Shown: one piece after another, positions 14,438-25,471 of the stretch
Layout: each line of letters opens with the position of its first letter
How positions within the stretch are numbered: the stretch's first letter is position 1
NCBI GenBank assembly: GCA_020350785.1
Contig: CP070722.1
Location: 507,983 to 540,234, forward strand
Direction: 5' to 3'
Origin: Gemmatimonadota bacterium
Lineage (GTDB): Bacteria; Gemmatimonadota; Gemmatimonadetes; Palauibacterales; KS3-K002
Length of the DNA stretch: 32,252 nt
Notes under the pieces: model-generated
Database searches by the model: none
What the model was told of the DNA's origin: nothing
What the model saw: the letters and a program-made list of their open reading frames with translations, nothing else
Program-made: the position numbers and the translations under genes

Positions 14438-14776
14438 CTGCGGCCTCTCGCGCGAGGGGCGGCGCTGGCCTTGTTCTCACTCGTCTCGGCGCCGTTTTGT
14501 GTTGCGGTATTGTGGAGGCTAGAGCACCTCGGCAGAGATGTGCGGATCGCCTCGTGGCGAGTGATCTAGGGTGCGGGGATCGGGGCCTCCGGACGGTGTA
14601 GGCTGGCCGACAGGCTTGCACCGAGAGCGCGACCGATTACTTTGCACCCAACCGCAGTTGCCGGGTTCGGTCGGGGCCACCGTGCGCGCCTCGGTCGCAC
14701 TGTCCGAAATCGAGATCGGGCAGGCTGAAGCCCCAACCAGGTCCGCCGCCGGGCGGGCCCAATACGGGAGGTCGCA

Positions 14777-15916
14777 GTGAGCAGCTCGAAGCTAGCCTGG
14801 TTCAGGCAAGTCCCCCTTGTAGCCTTGGCCCTTTCGTTTTCGTTTCTCGCCGCGTGCGATGACGATGGTGGACCGGGCACCACGGGCACCGACGTCGACC
14901 CGACGGTCGCTAACGCCGTGCTCGACAGCGTCCTACAGAGCTTCATCGATGACAACCCGTCGGCTCAGGCGGCGGGCGGCCCTATCGGCGGCTTCATCAC
15001 GGCACTGACCAGCCAGCAGCCGGTGGCGCCGCCAACAGTCATTCGCATGCCTCTGAACGCGGGCGTCGCCGCCGGTGGCACGCGGGTGAGCGAGATACTC
15101 AACGTACTGCGCTTGGCCAGCGCCCCGGGCAGCCCGTTGGCCAGTGCCAGCATTCCGTCGAACCTGGTGGGTGCGACGTGTGTCTGGAACTTCGATACGA
15201 GTGCAGGCTGGCTTGATGACACGAGCCGAAGGGGACTGTGCGGCACGGGCAACTGCATCCGTTTCGCGCTGTACCCACTCGGTGCGGATGGGCTTCCCAA
15301 TTCGCAGACCGAGATCGGCTACATCGATATCACCGACGAGACGATTCTCGGGGGTGGCGGGGTCTTCAACATCAACGTCACCATTCTGTCGCAGGCGGAC
15401 GGAGTGACGGCACTCGATTACGGTGTCAGCGGCACTCTCTCGGAGACCACCGTCAACCTGACGATGTCGGGCACGCTCTCTGACGCCACCAGCACCCTGC
15501 CCATCGTGTTCACCATTCTGGGCAGCCCGGCGGACTTCTCGACGTCGTTCGGTATACAGGCCGGCGGCTTTGCCATCGGTCTGACGTTCGCGTTCAACGA
15601 GTCGACCGGCTACGACTATGTGGCCATCGCCACCGACCTGACGAATGACGATGAAATCAGGATCGTCGTCGGCGTCGATTTCGCTGATAGCATCAAGCCC
15701 GGAAGCGAAATCGCGTTCAACGGCCAAACGGTGGCGACGCTATCCGGCACCGCCGACTTCGTCACCGCGACGGCGGTCGAAGGTAGTGGCTTGACCGCTG
15801 GCCAGTTGCAGGCGTTCGTGGCGCTGTTCGGAACCTTCCAAGAGTTCTTCGGCGACATGGCTGGATTGTTCGCCTTTGCCGTCGCGAATACCGGTAACAC
15901 GGTGATCATTGAGTAG
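14777..15916 (+). CDS. Large exported lipoprotein, beta-rich, function unknown
   Basis: 379 residues from a GTG with GGGAGGT (14766-14772) four bases upstream. The signal peptide ends in the lipobox LAAC (Cys27), followed by an Asp/Gly/Thr linker (DDDGGPGTTGTDVDP) typical of surface lipoproteins. The mature part starts with a short helical region (about 40-55), then long beta-strand-like Thr/Ser/Gly-rich stretches with three cysteines near 133-160 (CVWNFDTSAGW, LCGTGNC). The pattern resembles a beta-barrel or beta-sandwich surface protein; I recognise no family. It has its own strong terminator and is therefore probably monocistronic. The aconitase gene follows 227 bp downstream. Confidence 0.82.
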   Translation: MSSSKLAWFRQVPLVALALSFSFLAACDDDGGPGTTGTDVDPTVANAVLDSVLQSFIDDNPSAQAAGGPIGGFITALTSQQPVAPPTVIRMPLNAGVAAGGTRVSEILNVLRLASAPGSPLASASIPSNLVGATCVWNFDTSAGWLDDTSRRGLCGTGNCIRFALYPLGADGLPNSQTEIGYIDITDETILGGGGVFNINVTILSQADGVTALDYGVSGTLSETTVNLTMSGTLSDATSTLPIVFTILGSPADFSTSFGIQAGGFAIGLTFAFNESTGYDYVAIATDLTNDDEIRIVVGVDFADSIKPGSEIAFNGQTVATLSGTADFVTATAVEGSGLTAGQLQAFVALFGTFQEFFGDMAGLFAFAVANTGNTVIIE

Positions 15917-15937
15917 ACCTTCGGTCTCCGGAAGAAT

Positions 15938-15972
15938 GCGCGGGTGGCCGCACCAGGCCACCCGCGCTTTTT
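15938..15972 (+). terminator. Rho-independent terminator
   Basis: A perfect 12 bp GC-rich stem (GCGCGGGTGGCC at 15938-15949 with its reverse complement at 15956-15967) has a 6-nt loop and is followed directly by TTTTT (15968-15972). It lies 21 bp after the lipoprotein stop and separates it from aconitase. Confidence 0.93.
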
Positions 15973-16143
15973 CATCGCCTACAGACGGCGGCGGGCGGTT
16001 CCGGGCGGCAGGTCTCCGCGGCCTGGAGCCCTGGGGTACTGCGTGCCAGGCGGCATGCGGGGAGGCATTGACGAACTCATCGCCGGGCGCGACAGTACAA
16101 GTCTGCGACCCCAGCGCATATAGAAGATAGGAGTTCCCGGATC

Positions 16144-18837
<2,694 letters not shown>

Positions 18838-19011
18838 TGCTGCGGAGAGGTGGCGCTCCACATTCTCCTGCAACGCGGGTCTCCGCGTGATCCAGGCGTA
18901 ACCAGTGGGTATTGTCCCTTCCCGCCACCGGAGGTTCTCGCTGTCCAGCCTAGGGGCAACGTTCCCTAGGGCCAAGAAGTCGAGGAACCTGGAACATTAC
19001 GGCCTCTTGCG

Positions 19012-19017
19012 TATAAT
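19012..19017 (+). promoter_or_regulatory. Exact -10 box (TATAAT) just upstream of the metal-efflux block
   Basis: TATAAT at 19012-19017 lies only 10 bp before the ATG at 19028. Transcription would start near 19023-19025, giving an almost leaderless message and cutting off the GGAG at 19019-19022. No good -35 box lies at 17 bp; TGGAAC at 18990-18995 is the nearest partial match. I found no clear metal-regulator palindrome. Confidence 0.45.
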
Positions 19018-19027
19018 TGGAGTTGCT

Positions 19028-19363
19028 ATGCGTGCCATGGCCCTGCTCGTACTGATTCTTCACCTGGCCCCGCTGGCCGGGCAGGCGGCTCATCCAAGGC
19101 CAAGCGCTCCGTGCGAACACGCGAAGCCCCTGACGGCGGTGCTGATTAGCGCGAGCGCCGCCGACGCTGCCCAGGCGGATTGCCAAGACTGCGGGACGAC
19201 AGAGTGCTATCACGTGCTTGGTTGTGCGGCGAGCGGATCGGCGAAGGCCGAGGCGTTTGCGGTCGAGTTCCCGCCGCAGTTGGCGCACTCGGCGCATGTT
19301 GAGGGCGCAACAACCGGGCACAGCAACTACACCACACCGGTCCTACCACCACCCAAAGCCTAG
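19028..19363 (+). CDS. Small exported Cys/His-rich protein leading the copper-efflux genes
   Basis: 111 residues from the ATG at 19028 (GGAG at 19019-19022); the frame is open from 18905 but the upstream part lacks a signal peptide. Residues 1-20 form a signal peptide (ALLVLILHLAPLAGQAA). The mature part has five cysteines (29, 52, 55, 60, 66) in C-x22-C-x2-C-x4-C-x5-C, several histidines (22, 31, 62, 87, 90, 98) and a Pro-rich end (VLPPPKA). A short exported Cys/His-rich protein directly before cusC suggests a periplasmic metal-binding accessory, as CusF is for E. coli CusCBA, but it has no CusF-like fold or motif that I can see. I do not recognise the family; metal binding is inferred from composition and position. 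The distance to cusC is 89 bp. Confidence 0.7.
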   Translation: MRAMALLVLILHLAPLAGQAAHPRPSAPCEHAKPLTAVLISASAADAAQADCQDCGTTECYHVLGCAASGSAKAEAFAVEFPPQLAHSAHVEGATTGHSNYTTPVLPPPKA

Positions 19364-19452
19364 CCTCTCAACAGACGGGCGAACGAGAGGACGCTTGACG
19401 GAGCCATCCGTCCAGTGCCTCCGGACATGTTGCTTTCTACGAGAGGCGAAGC

Positions 19453-20724
19453 ATGACCCGAATGGTTATGAGCGCATTGGTTGCGCTCCTCGCAAGCTCG
19501 CCGGTGGCTGTCAGGGCGCAGGTCGATCAGGACGCTGACACGCTCCGGCTGGACGCCGCCCTGTGGCTGGCGCGATCGGCGAATCCGATGCTGCAGGCGG
19601 CGCGCCTCCGGGCCGATGCCGCCGCGGAGCGCATTCCGCAGAGCGGGGCCTGGTACGATCCGCAGCTGACGTTCGGCCTCCTGAACCGGCCGGTCGCGGA
19701 TCTGGGGAACACGGATCAGCCGATGACGATGAACTCGGTCACCCTGACGCAACGATTTGCGTGGCCGGGTAAGCTGGGGTTCGGCGCAGAGCGGGCTGAG
19801 CATCTGGCGCGGGCGGATAGTCTCGAAGCTGAGGAAGTCGAGCGGGGCCTGCTGGCGCGAGTGAAGTCGGCTTACTACCAGCTCGCGTTCATGGACCGCG
19901 CGCTCATCGTGATGAGTGACACGCGGCAACTGCTGCGTGATTTCTTGGAAGTGTCGTCGGCTCGCTATGCGGTGGGTAGCGGACTACAGCAAGACGTGCT
20001 GCAGGCGCAGGTGTCGATCGCGCAGATGACCGAGGACATCACGGTGATGGAGCAAGACCGAATAGCGATGGCTGCGCGCCTCAACGCGTTGCTCGGCCGA
20101 GCGGCCACGTCGCTCGTCGGGGCGTTGGAGTTGCCGGCACCCGGCGACGCGCTCCCGGCGATGGAGGAGTTGATGGATACGGCCGTGGCCCGGCGTCCGG
20201 CGCTGAGCGCGGCGCGGCAACGCGTGTTGGCGGCGGAGGCCGGCTACCGAGCTGCGCGACGTGCTCTGTATCCCGACTTGACGGTCGGTCTGGGCTATGG
20301 CCAACGTCCGCAGTTCGATGACTTCTTCACCGTGATCTTTGGCATCAGCATCCCGGTGTTCGCCGGCTCTCGGCAACTACCGCAGCGTCGCGAGATGCAG
20401 GCGATGCAGTTGATGGAAGAGGCGCGCGAACGTGACCTCTACAACGAGACGTTCGCGCAGCTCGCGGAGTTGCGTGCGCAGGCCGAGCGGGCGCGTAAGC
20501 TGTCCAGTCTGTACGCGACATCGGTACTGCCTCAAGCGCAGGCGGCGGTCGAGTCGGCGCTGTCCGCCTACCGGGTGGGTCGCATCGACTACACGACGCT
20601 GGTGGTCAACGAGATGACCGTGAATCGTTATCAGATAGAGAGCGTGCGCCTCACCGCAGAGTACCATCGCGCAGTCGCGGAGGTTGAGGCGATGATGGGT
20701 ACGACGCTTGGAGGTGACAAGTGA
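19453..20724 (+). CDS. cusC: TolC-family outer-membrane channel of copper/silver efflux (CusC-like)
   Basis: 423 residues with a signal peptide (to about residue 22, ...AVRAQ). It is an outer-membrane efflux protein with two repeats of long alpha-helical stretches. Seen: LDAALWLARSANPMLQAARLRADAAAERIPQSG with YDPQLTFG in the first half, and PALSAARQRVLAAEAGYRAARRALYPDLTVGLGYG in the second, the usual TolC-family 'A..A.......P.l...' pattern. No lipobox Cys is present, unlike E. coli CusC, so it is a non-lipidated member. It forms the exit duct for the CusBA pump. Its stop overlaps the GTG start of cusB by 4 bp, indicating one operon with translational coupling. Confidence 0.9.
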   Translation: MTRMVMSALVALLASSPVAVRAQVDQDADTLRLDAALWLARSANPMLQAARLRADAAAERIPQSGAWYDPQLTFGLLNRPVADLGNTDQPMTMNSVTLTQRFAWPGKLGFGAERAEHLARADSLEAEEVERGLLARVKSAYYQLAFMDRALIVMSDTRQLLRDFLEVSSARYAVGSGLQQDVLQAQVSIAQMTEDITVMEQDRIAMAARLNALLGRAATSLVGALELPAPGDALPAMEELMDTAVARRPALSAARQRVLAAEAGYRAARRALYPDLTVGLGYGQRPQFDDFFTVIFGISIPVFAGSRQLPQRREMQAMQLMEEARERDLYNETFAQLAELRAQAERARKLSSLYATSVLPQAQAAVESALSAYRVGRIDYTTLVVNEMTVNRYQIESVRLTAEYHRAVAEVEAMMGTTLGGDK

Positions 20725-21980
20725 ATAGAACGGCAGTAGTCGCGTTGTTCGGCGCTCTCCTCGCGGTCGGTTGTGGCGGCGGCGACGAGGAATCGGCGAT
20801 GCCGGGAATGACCGCCGAGGAGCATGCCATGCACACAGGTGCCGGCGGTGCCGCTACGGATAGCGCGGGGGTGCAGCTGCGGTCAGCCGTTCATTTGACG
20901 GCCGCGGAAGAGCGTGCTTTGGGCATCGTCTACACGACGGTCGAGCGGGGCCCTTTGCTGCGCACGATTAGGACGGTGGGCCGTCTGGAGGCGGCAGAGC
21001 CGCGCATCGCCGATATCACTCCGAAGATCGAGGGCTTTGTCGAGCGGCTGCTCGTCAACACGACGGGCGAGCCCGTTCGCCGTGGCCAGCGCCTGTTGAC
21101 GATCTACAGTCCAGCGCTGGTCGCGGCGCAGGAGGAACTGCTGACGGCCAAACGGCTGGCCGCGCAGGTGGACACCGCGGCCGGTGAAGCGTGGCGCAAC
21201 GCGCAGGCGACGTTGGACGCCGCGCGGCGGCGCCTGACCTATTGGGACATTACGGCCGATCAGGTCGCCCACGTTGAGGAAACCGGCGAGGTGACCAAGA
21301 CGCTGACGCTGGTGTCGCCAGTGAACGGCATCGTGCTGGAGAAGCTTGTCTTGGAGGGCCAGCGGGTGATGCCGGGCGAGCGGCTGTACCGGATCGCGGA
21401 TCTGTCGGAGATCTGGGTCGAGGGCGATGTGTTCGAGCAGGATCTCCAGTTCGTCCGCGAGGGTCAGCAGGCGCACATCGAGGTGGCCGCTTACCCGGGC
21501 GTTCACATGATGGGCCGAGTGAGCTTCGTCTACCCGACGGTAGACGAGCGGAGCCGCACCAACCGGGTCCGCCTGACGGTGGCCAACCCTGATCTGCGAC
21601 TCAAGCCGGGTATGTTCGCGACCATGTATCTCGATGCGGAGTTCGGTGAGGCCGTCATCTCGCTGCCGCTCGACGCGGTGGTGGCCACCGGCGAGCGTAA
21701 TCTGGTCTTTCATCAACACGAAGATGGGTCGCTCCACCCGCACGAGGTCGTGCTCGGCCCGCGTGCCGGGGACCGGGTCCAGGTCCTCGCGGGCCTCGAG
21801 GAAGGAGCGCGGATCGTAGCCTCGGCGAATTTCTTGATCGATGCCGAGTCGAGACTCGCCGGGGGCCGCGGCGACATGCCGGGGCTGCAGCACGCCGGTC
21901 ACGGGTCGGCGGTCGAGCCGCAGGGTGAGCACACGCAACATGCGGACACGATGTCCACCGGGGAGCACCGCCATGATTAA
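20721..21980 (+). CDS. cusB: RND efflux periplasmic adaptor lipoprotein (CusB-like)
   Basis: 419 residues, GTG start within the stop of cusC. The lipobox AVGC (Cys18) anchors it to the inner membrane. Next is a short Met/His segment (MPGMTAEEHAMH, 27-38), then a membrane-fusion protein core. Seen: KIEGFVERLLVNTTGEPVRRGQ (first lipoyl half), YSPALVAAQEELL (start of the helical hairpin), SPVNGIVLEKLVLEGQRV (second lipoyl half), LYRIADLSEIWVEGDVFEQD, then beta-barrel segments including RLKPGMFATMYLD. The C-terminal tail is His/Met-rich (HAGHGS, GEHTQHADTM, GEHRHD), fitting metal capture. CusB-type adaptors link the pump to the outer channel and pass Cu(I)/Ag(I) to CusA. It overlaps cusA by 8 bp. 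Confidence 0.93.
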   Translation: MNRTAVVALFGALLAVGCGGGDEESAMPGMTAEEHAMHTGAGGAATDSAGVQLRSAVHLTAAEERALGIVYTTVERGPLLRTIRTVGRLEAAEPRIADITPKIEGFVERLLVNTTGEPVRRGQRLLTIYSPALVAAQEELLTAKRLAAQVDTAAGEAWRNAQATLDAARRRLTYWDITADQVAHVEETGEVTKTLTLVSPVNGIVLEKLVLEGQRVMPGERLYRIADLSEIWVEGDVFEQDLQFVREGQQAHIEVAAYPGVHMMGRVSFVYPTVDERSRTNRVRLTVANPDLRLKPGMFATMYLDAEFGEAVISLPLDAVVATGERNLVFHQHEDGSLHPHEVVLGPRAGDRVQVLAGLEEGARIVASANFLIDAESRLAGGRGDMPGLQHAGHGSAVEPQGEHTQHADTMSTGEHRHD

Positions 21981-24900
21981 CAAGATCATCGAGTGGTCGC
22001 TTCGTAACCGTTTCCTCGTCCTCCTGGCCAGTGGAGCGATCATCGCCGGCGGCGTCTGGGCGCTGCGGACGACGCCGCTCGACGCGATCCCCGATCTGTC
22101 CGATGTGCAGGTCATCATCCAGACGGACTTCCGCGAGCAGGCGCCGCAGATCGTCGAAGACCAGATAACGTACCCGATTACCTCCGAGATGTTGAAGGTG
22201 CCAGGGGCTCGCGTCGTGCGGGGCTACTCTTTCTTCGGGCTCAGCCTGGTCTACGTGATCTTCGAAGACGGCACGGACATCTATTGGGCGCGCTCGCGCG
22301 TGCTGGAGTACCTGAATGGTATCCGGCAGATGTTGCCGCAGGGCGTCGAACCGACTCTGGGTCCGGACGCCACGGGGGTCGGCTGGGTCTACGAGTACGT
22401 GCTGGAATCGGACAGCCTCGATCTGGCTGAGCTGCGCACGCTGCAGGACTGGTACATCCGCTATCAGCTGACGGCGGTGCCGGGTGTCTCAGAGGTCGCC
22501 AGCCTGGGTGGCTTCGTGAAGCAGTATCAGGTGGAGGTGGACCCCGAGCGGCTGCGCGCTTTCGATATCCCGGTGACTCGAGTCGCACAGGCCATCGGTT
22601 CGCACAACATCGACATCGGCGCGAGGGTGCTCGAGATGGGCGGCCGCGAGTACATGATCCGCGGGCTCGGCTACCTCGAGAACGTCGGTGACATCGAGAA
22701 CGTCGCGGTGGGAGCGACGCCCGGCGGCACGCCGGTCCGGGTGGCTGACGTGGCGCGAGTGCAGGTCGGGCCGGCGCCGCGCCGAGGCACGGCAGACCTG
22801 GACGGTCGCGGCGAGGTGGTGGCGGGCATCGTCGTCATGCGCTTCGGGTCCGACGCGTTGAAGACGATCGAGCGGGTCAAGGAGCGGCTTGCGGTGATAC
22901 AGCAGGGATTGCCGGCCGGCGTCCAGCTGCGTGCCGCCTATGACCGCAGCGACTTGATCCACCGGGCGATCCACACCCTGCGCGAGAAGCTGGTCGAGGA
23001 ATCGATCATCGTCGCGCTGGTCGCCGTGCTCTTCCTGTTGCACGCGCGCTCGGCGCTGGTGGCCATCGTCACGTTGCCACTGGGTATTCTGATCTCCTTC
23101 ATCGTGATGCGGCTAATTGGTGTGAACGCCAACATAATGAGCCTCGGCGGTATCGCGATCGCCATCGGTGCCATGGTGGACGCGGCCATCGTGATGATCG
23201 AGAACATGCACAAGCACCTGGAGCGCGAGGGCGACACGAAGAATCACTGGGCGATAGTGCTGGAGAGCGCCAAACAAGTAGGACCGCCGCTGTTCTTCTC
23301 ATTGCTGATCATAACCTTCAGCTTCCTGCCCGTCTTCTCATTGGAGCAGCAGGAGGGACGGCTGTTCAAGCCTTTGGCCTTCACTAAGACGTTCGCGATG
23401 GCGGGCTCGGCTCTGCTTTCGATCACCTTGGTGCCGGTATTGATGGGCTACCTGATCAAGGGGAAGATCAAGCCAGAGTCACACAACCCGGTGAACCGGG
23501 CATTGCGCTGGATCTACCGGCCCGTGATCGATTTCGTCGTGCGACGGCCCTGGATCGTCATCGCCAGCGCAGTTGCGGTCTTGGCTTTGACCATAGTTCC
23601 CTGGCGGCGATTGGGCAGCGAGTTCATGCCGCCGTTGGAGGAAGGGTCGATCCTCTTCATGCCGACGACGCTGCCGGGTGTGTCCATCGCCCAAGCGCGT
23701 GAGGTCATGCGCTACCAGGACAGCGTCCTCGCCGCGTTGCCCGAGGTCGAAATCGTACTGGGCAAGGCGGGGCGCGCTACGACGGCCACCGACCCGGCCC
23801 CACTCTCTATGTGGGAAACGACGATCACCCTCAAGCCAAAGGATGAATGGCGACCGGGGATGACCTATACGCGACTGATCGCCGAGATGGATCGCGCAGT
23901 GAGGGTGCCGGGCGTTACGAACTCGTGGACCATGCCCATCAAGGGACGGATCGACATGCTGGCCACCGGCGTGCGCACGGCGGTGGGTATAAAGATCTTC
24001 GGCCCGAATCTCGACACGCTGCAGATGCTGGGCGAGCGGGTGGAGCGAATCGTCCAGGGCGTTCCGGGGACGCGCAGCGCGTTCGCCGAGCGCGGCGTCT
24101 CGGGCTACTACGTCGACATCGACATAGACCGAACCGAGGCGGCTCGCTACGGCCTGAATGTAGGCGACGTGCACCGGGCGATCATGGCCACGGTTGGCGG
24201 CTTCACCGCCGCGCATACGGTCGAGGGTCGCGAGCGCTACGCCGTGAACGTCCGCTATCCGCGGGAATTGCGCGACGACCTGGAGAAACTGCGCGAAGTC
24301 ACCATTCCCGCCATGAACGGACAGGTGCAGATCCCGCTGGGCCAGGTGGCCAGCGTCCAGCTCTCACGGGGCGCCATGGCGGTGAAAACCGAGAACGCAT
24401 TCCCCGTTACCACCATCTTCGTCGACATCGGCGAACGCGACGAGGGAAGCTACGTGCGCGAGGCACAGCAGCGAGTGAATGCGCAGCTGAGCCTGCCGGC
24501 CGGCTATACGCTGGTCTGGAGCGGCCAGTACGAGTTCATGCAGCGCGTTCGCGAGAAGTTGGAGATCGTGGTACCGGTGACGCTGGGTATCATCTTTCTG
24601 TTGCTCTACCTGAACTTCCGGTGTGTTACAGAGTCGCTGATCGTCATGCTGGCACTGCCGTTTTCGGTAGTGGGCGGCATCTGGTTCCTCTGGCTGCTGG
24701 ACTACAACACCAGCGTGGCCGTCTGGGTCGGCTTCATCGCGCTGGCGGGCGTCGCCGCGGAAACGGGGGTCGTGATGCTCATCTACCTGGACGAGGCCTT
24801 CCACCGTTTGAGTCTCGAGGGACGTATGAGTACGGCCGCCGATGTGGCGGTGGCCGTGCGCCAGGGAGCAGTGGAAAGGCTCCGACCCAAAATGATGACG

Positions 24901-25137
24901 GTGACGGCAATCATCATGGGCCTCCTGCCGATACTCTGGAGCGCCGGCACCGGCGCCGACGTGATGAAGCGGATCGCCGCGCCTATGGTGGGCGGCATGT
25001 TGACGGCGACGCTACTGACTCTGGTGGTGATCCCGGCGATCTATCTGGTGTGGCGCCGCTGGCAAGTGCGACGCTGGCCGCAACAGCCCGTACGCGAGGC
25101 TCTGCGGGACGACATGGCGCTGACGCCAGGAGATTAG
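21973..25137 (+). CDS. cusA: Heavy-metal RND pump, Cu(I)/Ag(I) type (CusA-like)
   Basis: 1054 residues from the ATG at 21973. The frame is open from 21841, but the extra 44 residues overlap cusB and are not family-like, while MINKIIEWSLRNRF is the standard start. A 12-helix RND protein, proton-driven. Seen: LDAIPDLSDVQVIIQTDF, GAMVDAAIVMIENMHKHLE (proton-relay Asp in helix 4), GSEFMPPLEEGS, and GFIALAGVAAETGVVML. The three methionines that bind Cu(I)/Ag(I) in E. coli CusA (573, 623, 672) are present as Met563 (LFMPTTLPG), Met613 (APLSMWET) and Met662 (RIDMLATG). Their 50- and 49-residue spacings equal those of CusA. This points to monovalent copper/silver export rather than the divalent CzcA role. 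Confidence 0.96.
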   Translation: MINKIIEWSLRNRFLVLLASGAIIAGGVWALRTTPLDAIPDLSDVQVIIQTDFREQAPQIVEDQITYPITSEMLKVPGARVVRGYSFFGLSLVYVIFEDGTDIYWARSRVLEYLNGIRQMLPQGVEPTLGPDATGVGWVYEYVLESDSLDLAELRTLQDWYIRYQLTAVPGVSEVASLGGFVKQYQVEVDPERLRAFDIPVTRVAQAIGSHNIDIGARVLEMGGREYMIRGLGYLENVGDIENVAVGATPGGTPVRVADVARVQVGPAPRRGTADLDGRGEVVAGIVVMRFGSDALKTIERVKERLAVIQQGLPAGVQLRAAYDRSDLIHRAIHTLREKLVEESIIVALVAVLFLLHARSALVAIVTLPLGILISFIVMRLIGVNANIMSLGGIAIAIGAMVDAAIVMIENMHKHLEREGDTKNHWAIVLESAKQVGPPLFFSLLIITFSFLPVFSLEQQEGRLFKPLAFTKTFAMAGSALLSITLVPVLMGYLIKGKIKPESHNPVNRALRWIYRPVIDFVVRRPWIVIASAVAVLALTIVPWRRLGSEFMPPLEEGSILFMPTTLPGVSIAQAREVMRYQDSVLAALPEVEIVLGKAGRATTATDPAPLSMWETTITLKPKDEWRPGMTYTRLIAEMDRAVRVPGVTNSWTMPIKGRIDMLATGVRTAVGIKIFGPNLDTLQMLGERVERIVQGVPGTRSAFAERGVSGYYVDIDIDRTEAARYGLNVGDVHRAIMATVGGFTAAHTVEGRERYAVNVRYPRELRDDLEKLREVTIPAMNGQVQIPLGQVASVQLSRGAMAVKTENAFPVTTIFVDIGERDEGSYVREAQQRVNAQLSLPAGYTLVWSGQYEFMQRVREKLEIVVPVTLGIIFLLLYLNFRCVTESLIVMLALPFSVVGGIWFLWLLDYNTSVAVWVGFIALAGVAAETGVVMLIYLDEAFHRLSLEGRMSTAADVAVAVRQGAVERLRPKMMTVTAIIMGLLPILWSAGTGADVMKRIAAPMVGGMLTATLLTLVVIPAIYLVWRRWQVRRWPQQPVREALRDDMALTPGD

Positions 25138-25471
25138 ACTTCTTGAGGGAGGTCGGAGCATCGAAGCTACGGCAAGAAAGGGATTAAAGACTAATCATTC
25201 TAGACGAGTGTGGCCTGACTTCGATGAAGACAGAAGTGGACGTCCCAAATTGGCCCAGGCCTCATGCAGGGGAAGCGAGCGAGTGACGCATCATGGCTAG
25301 GTGCGCTCAGGATAATGGAACGGATGCTGGAGGCTCGCCCGACCTCCGCCGGAAACTCGACCGTCATCGCCGCATTGGCCGAGACGCGTTGCGCCCGGTT
25401 GACGGTTGGCGAATCGAGTCACTACCGTTAGCGACTAGTCGTACCAGGCCTGGACGCTCGACCGCGCTTAG
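25138..25471. other. 334 bp gap between cusA and the molybdoenzyme gene
   Basis: I see no terminator hairpin and no convincing gene. A 60-codon + frame (25293-25475) overlaps the next start by 4 bp but has no ribosome site or family resemblance. TTGACG at 25399-25404 is a possible -35 box, with only a poor -10 (TACCGT, 18 bp on). No FNR-type TTGAT-N4-ATCAA site was found. The gap probably holds the promoter of the operon that follows. Confidence 0.45.

Larger units (their letters stand above)
14324..14776. other. 453 bp divergent intergenic region
   Basis: It separates the minus-strand ACT gene from the plus-strand lipoprotein gene, so it should hold both promoters. The AT-richest part, near 14405-14435, contains the minus-strand promoter candidate listed separately. 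Frames on either strand in this stretch have no family resemblance and no ribosome sites. I see no clear promoter for the plus-strand gene. Confidence 0.5.

Noticed and set aside
23847-25187. 446-codon + frame inside cusA
   Set aside because: Arg/Gly/His-rich out-of-frame reading of a well conserved pump.
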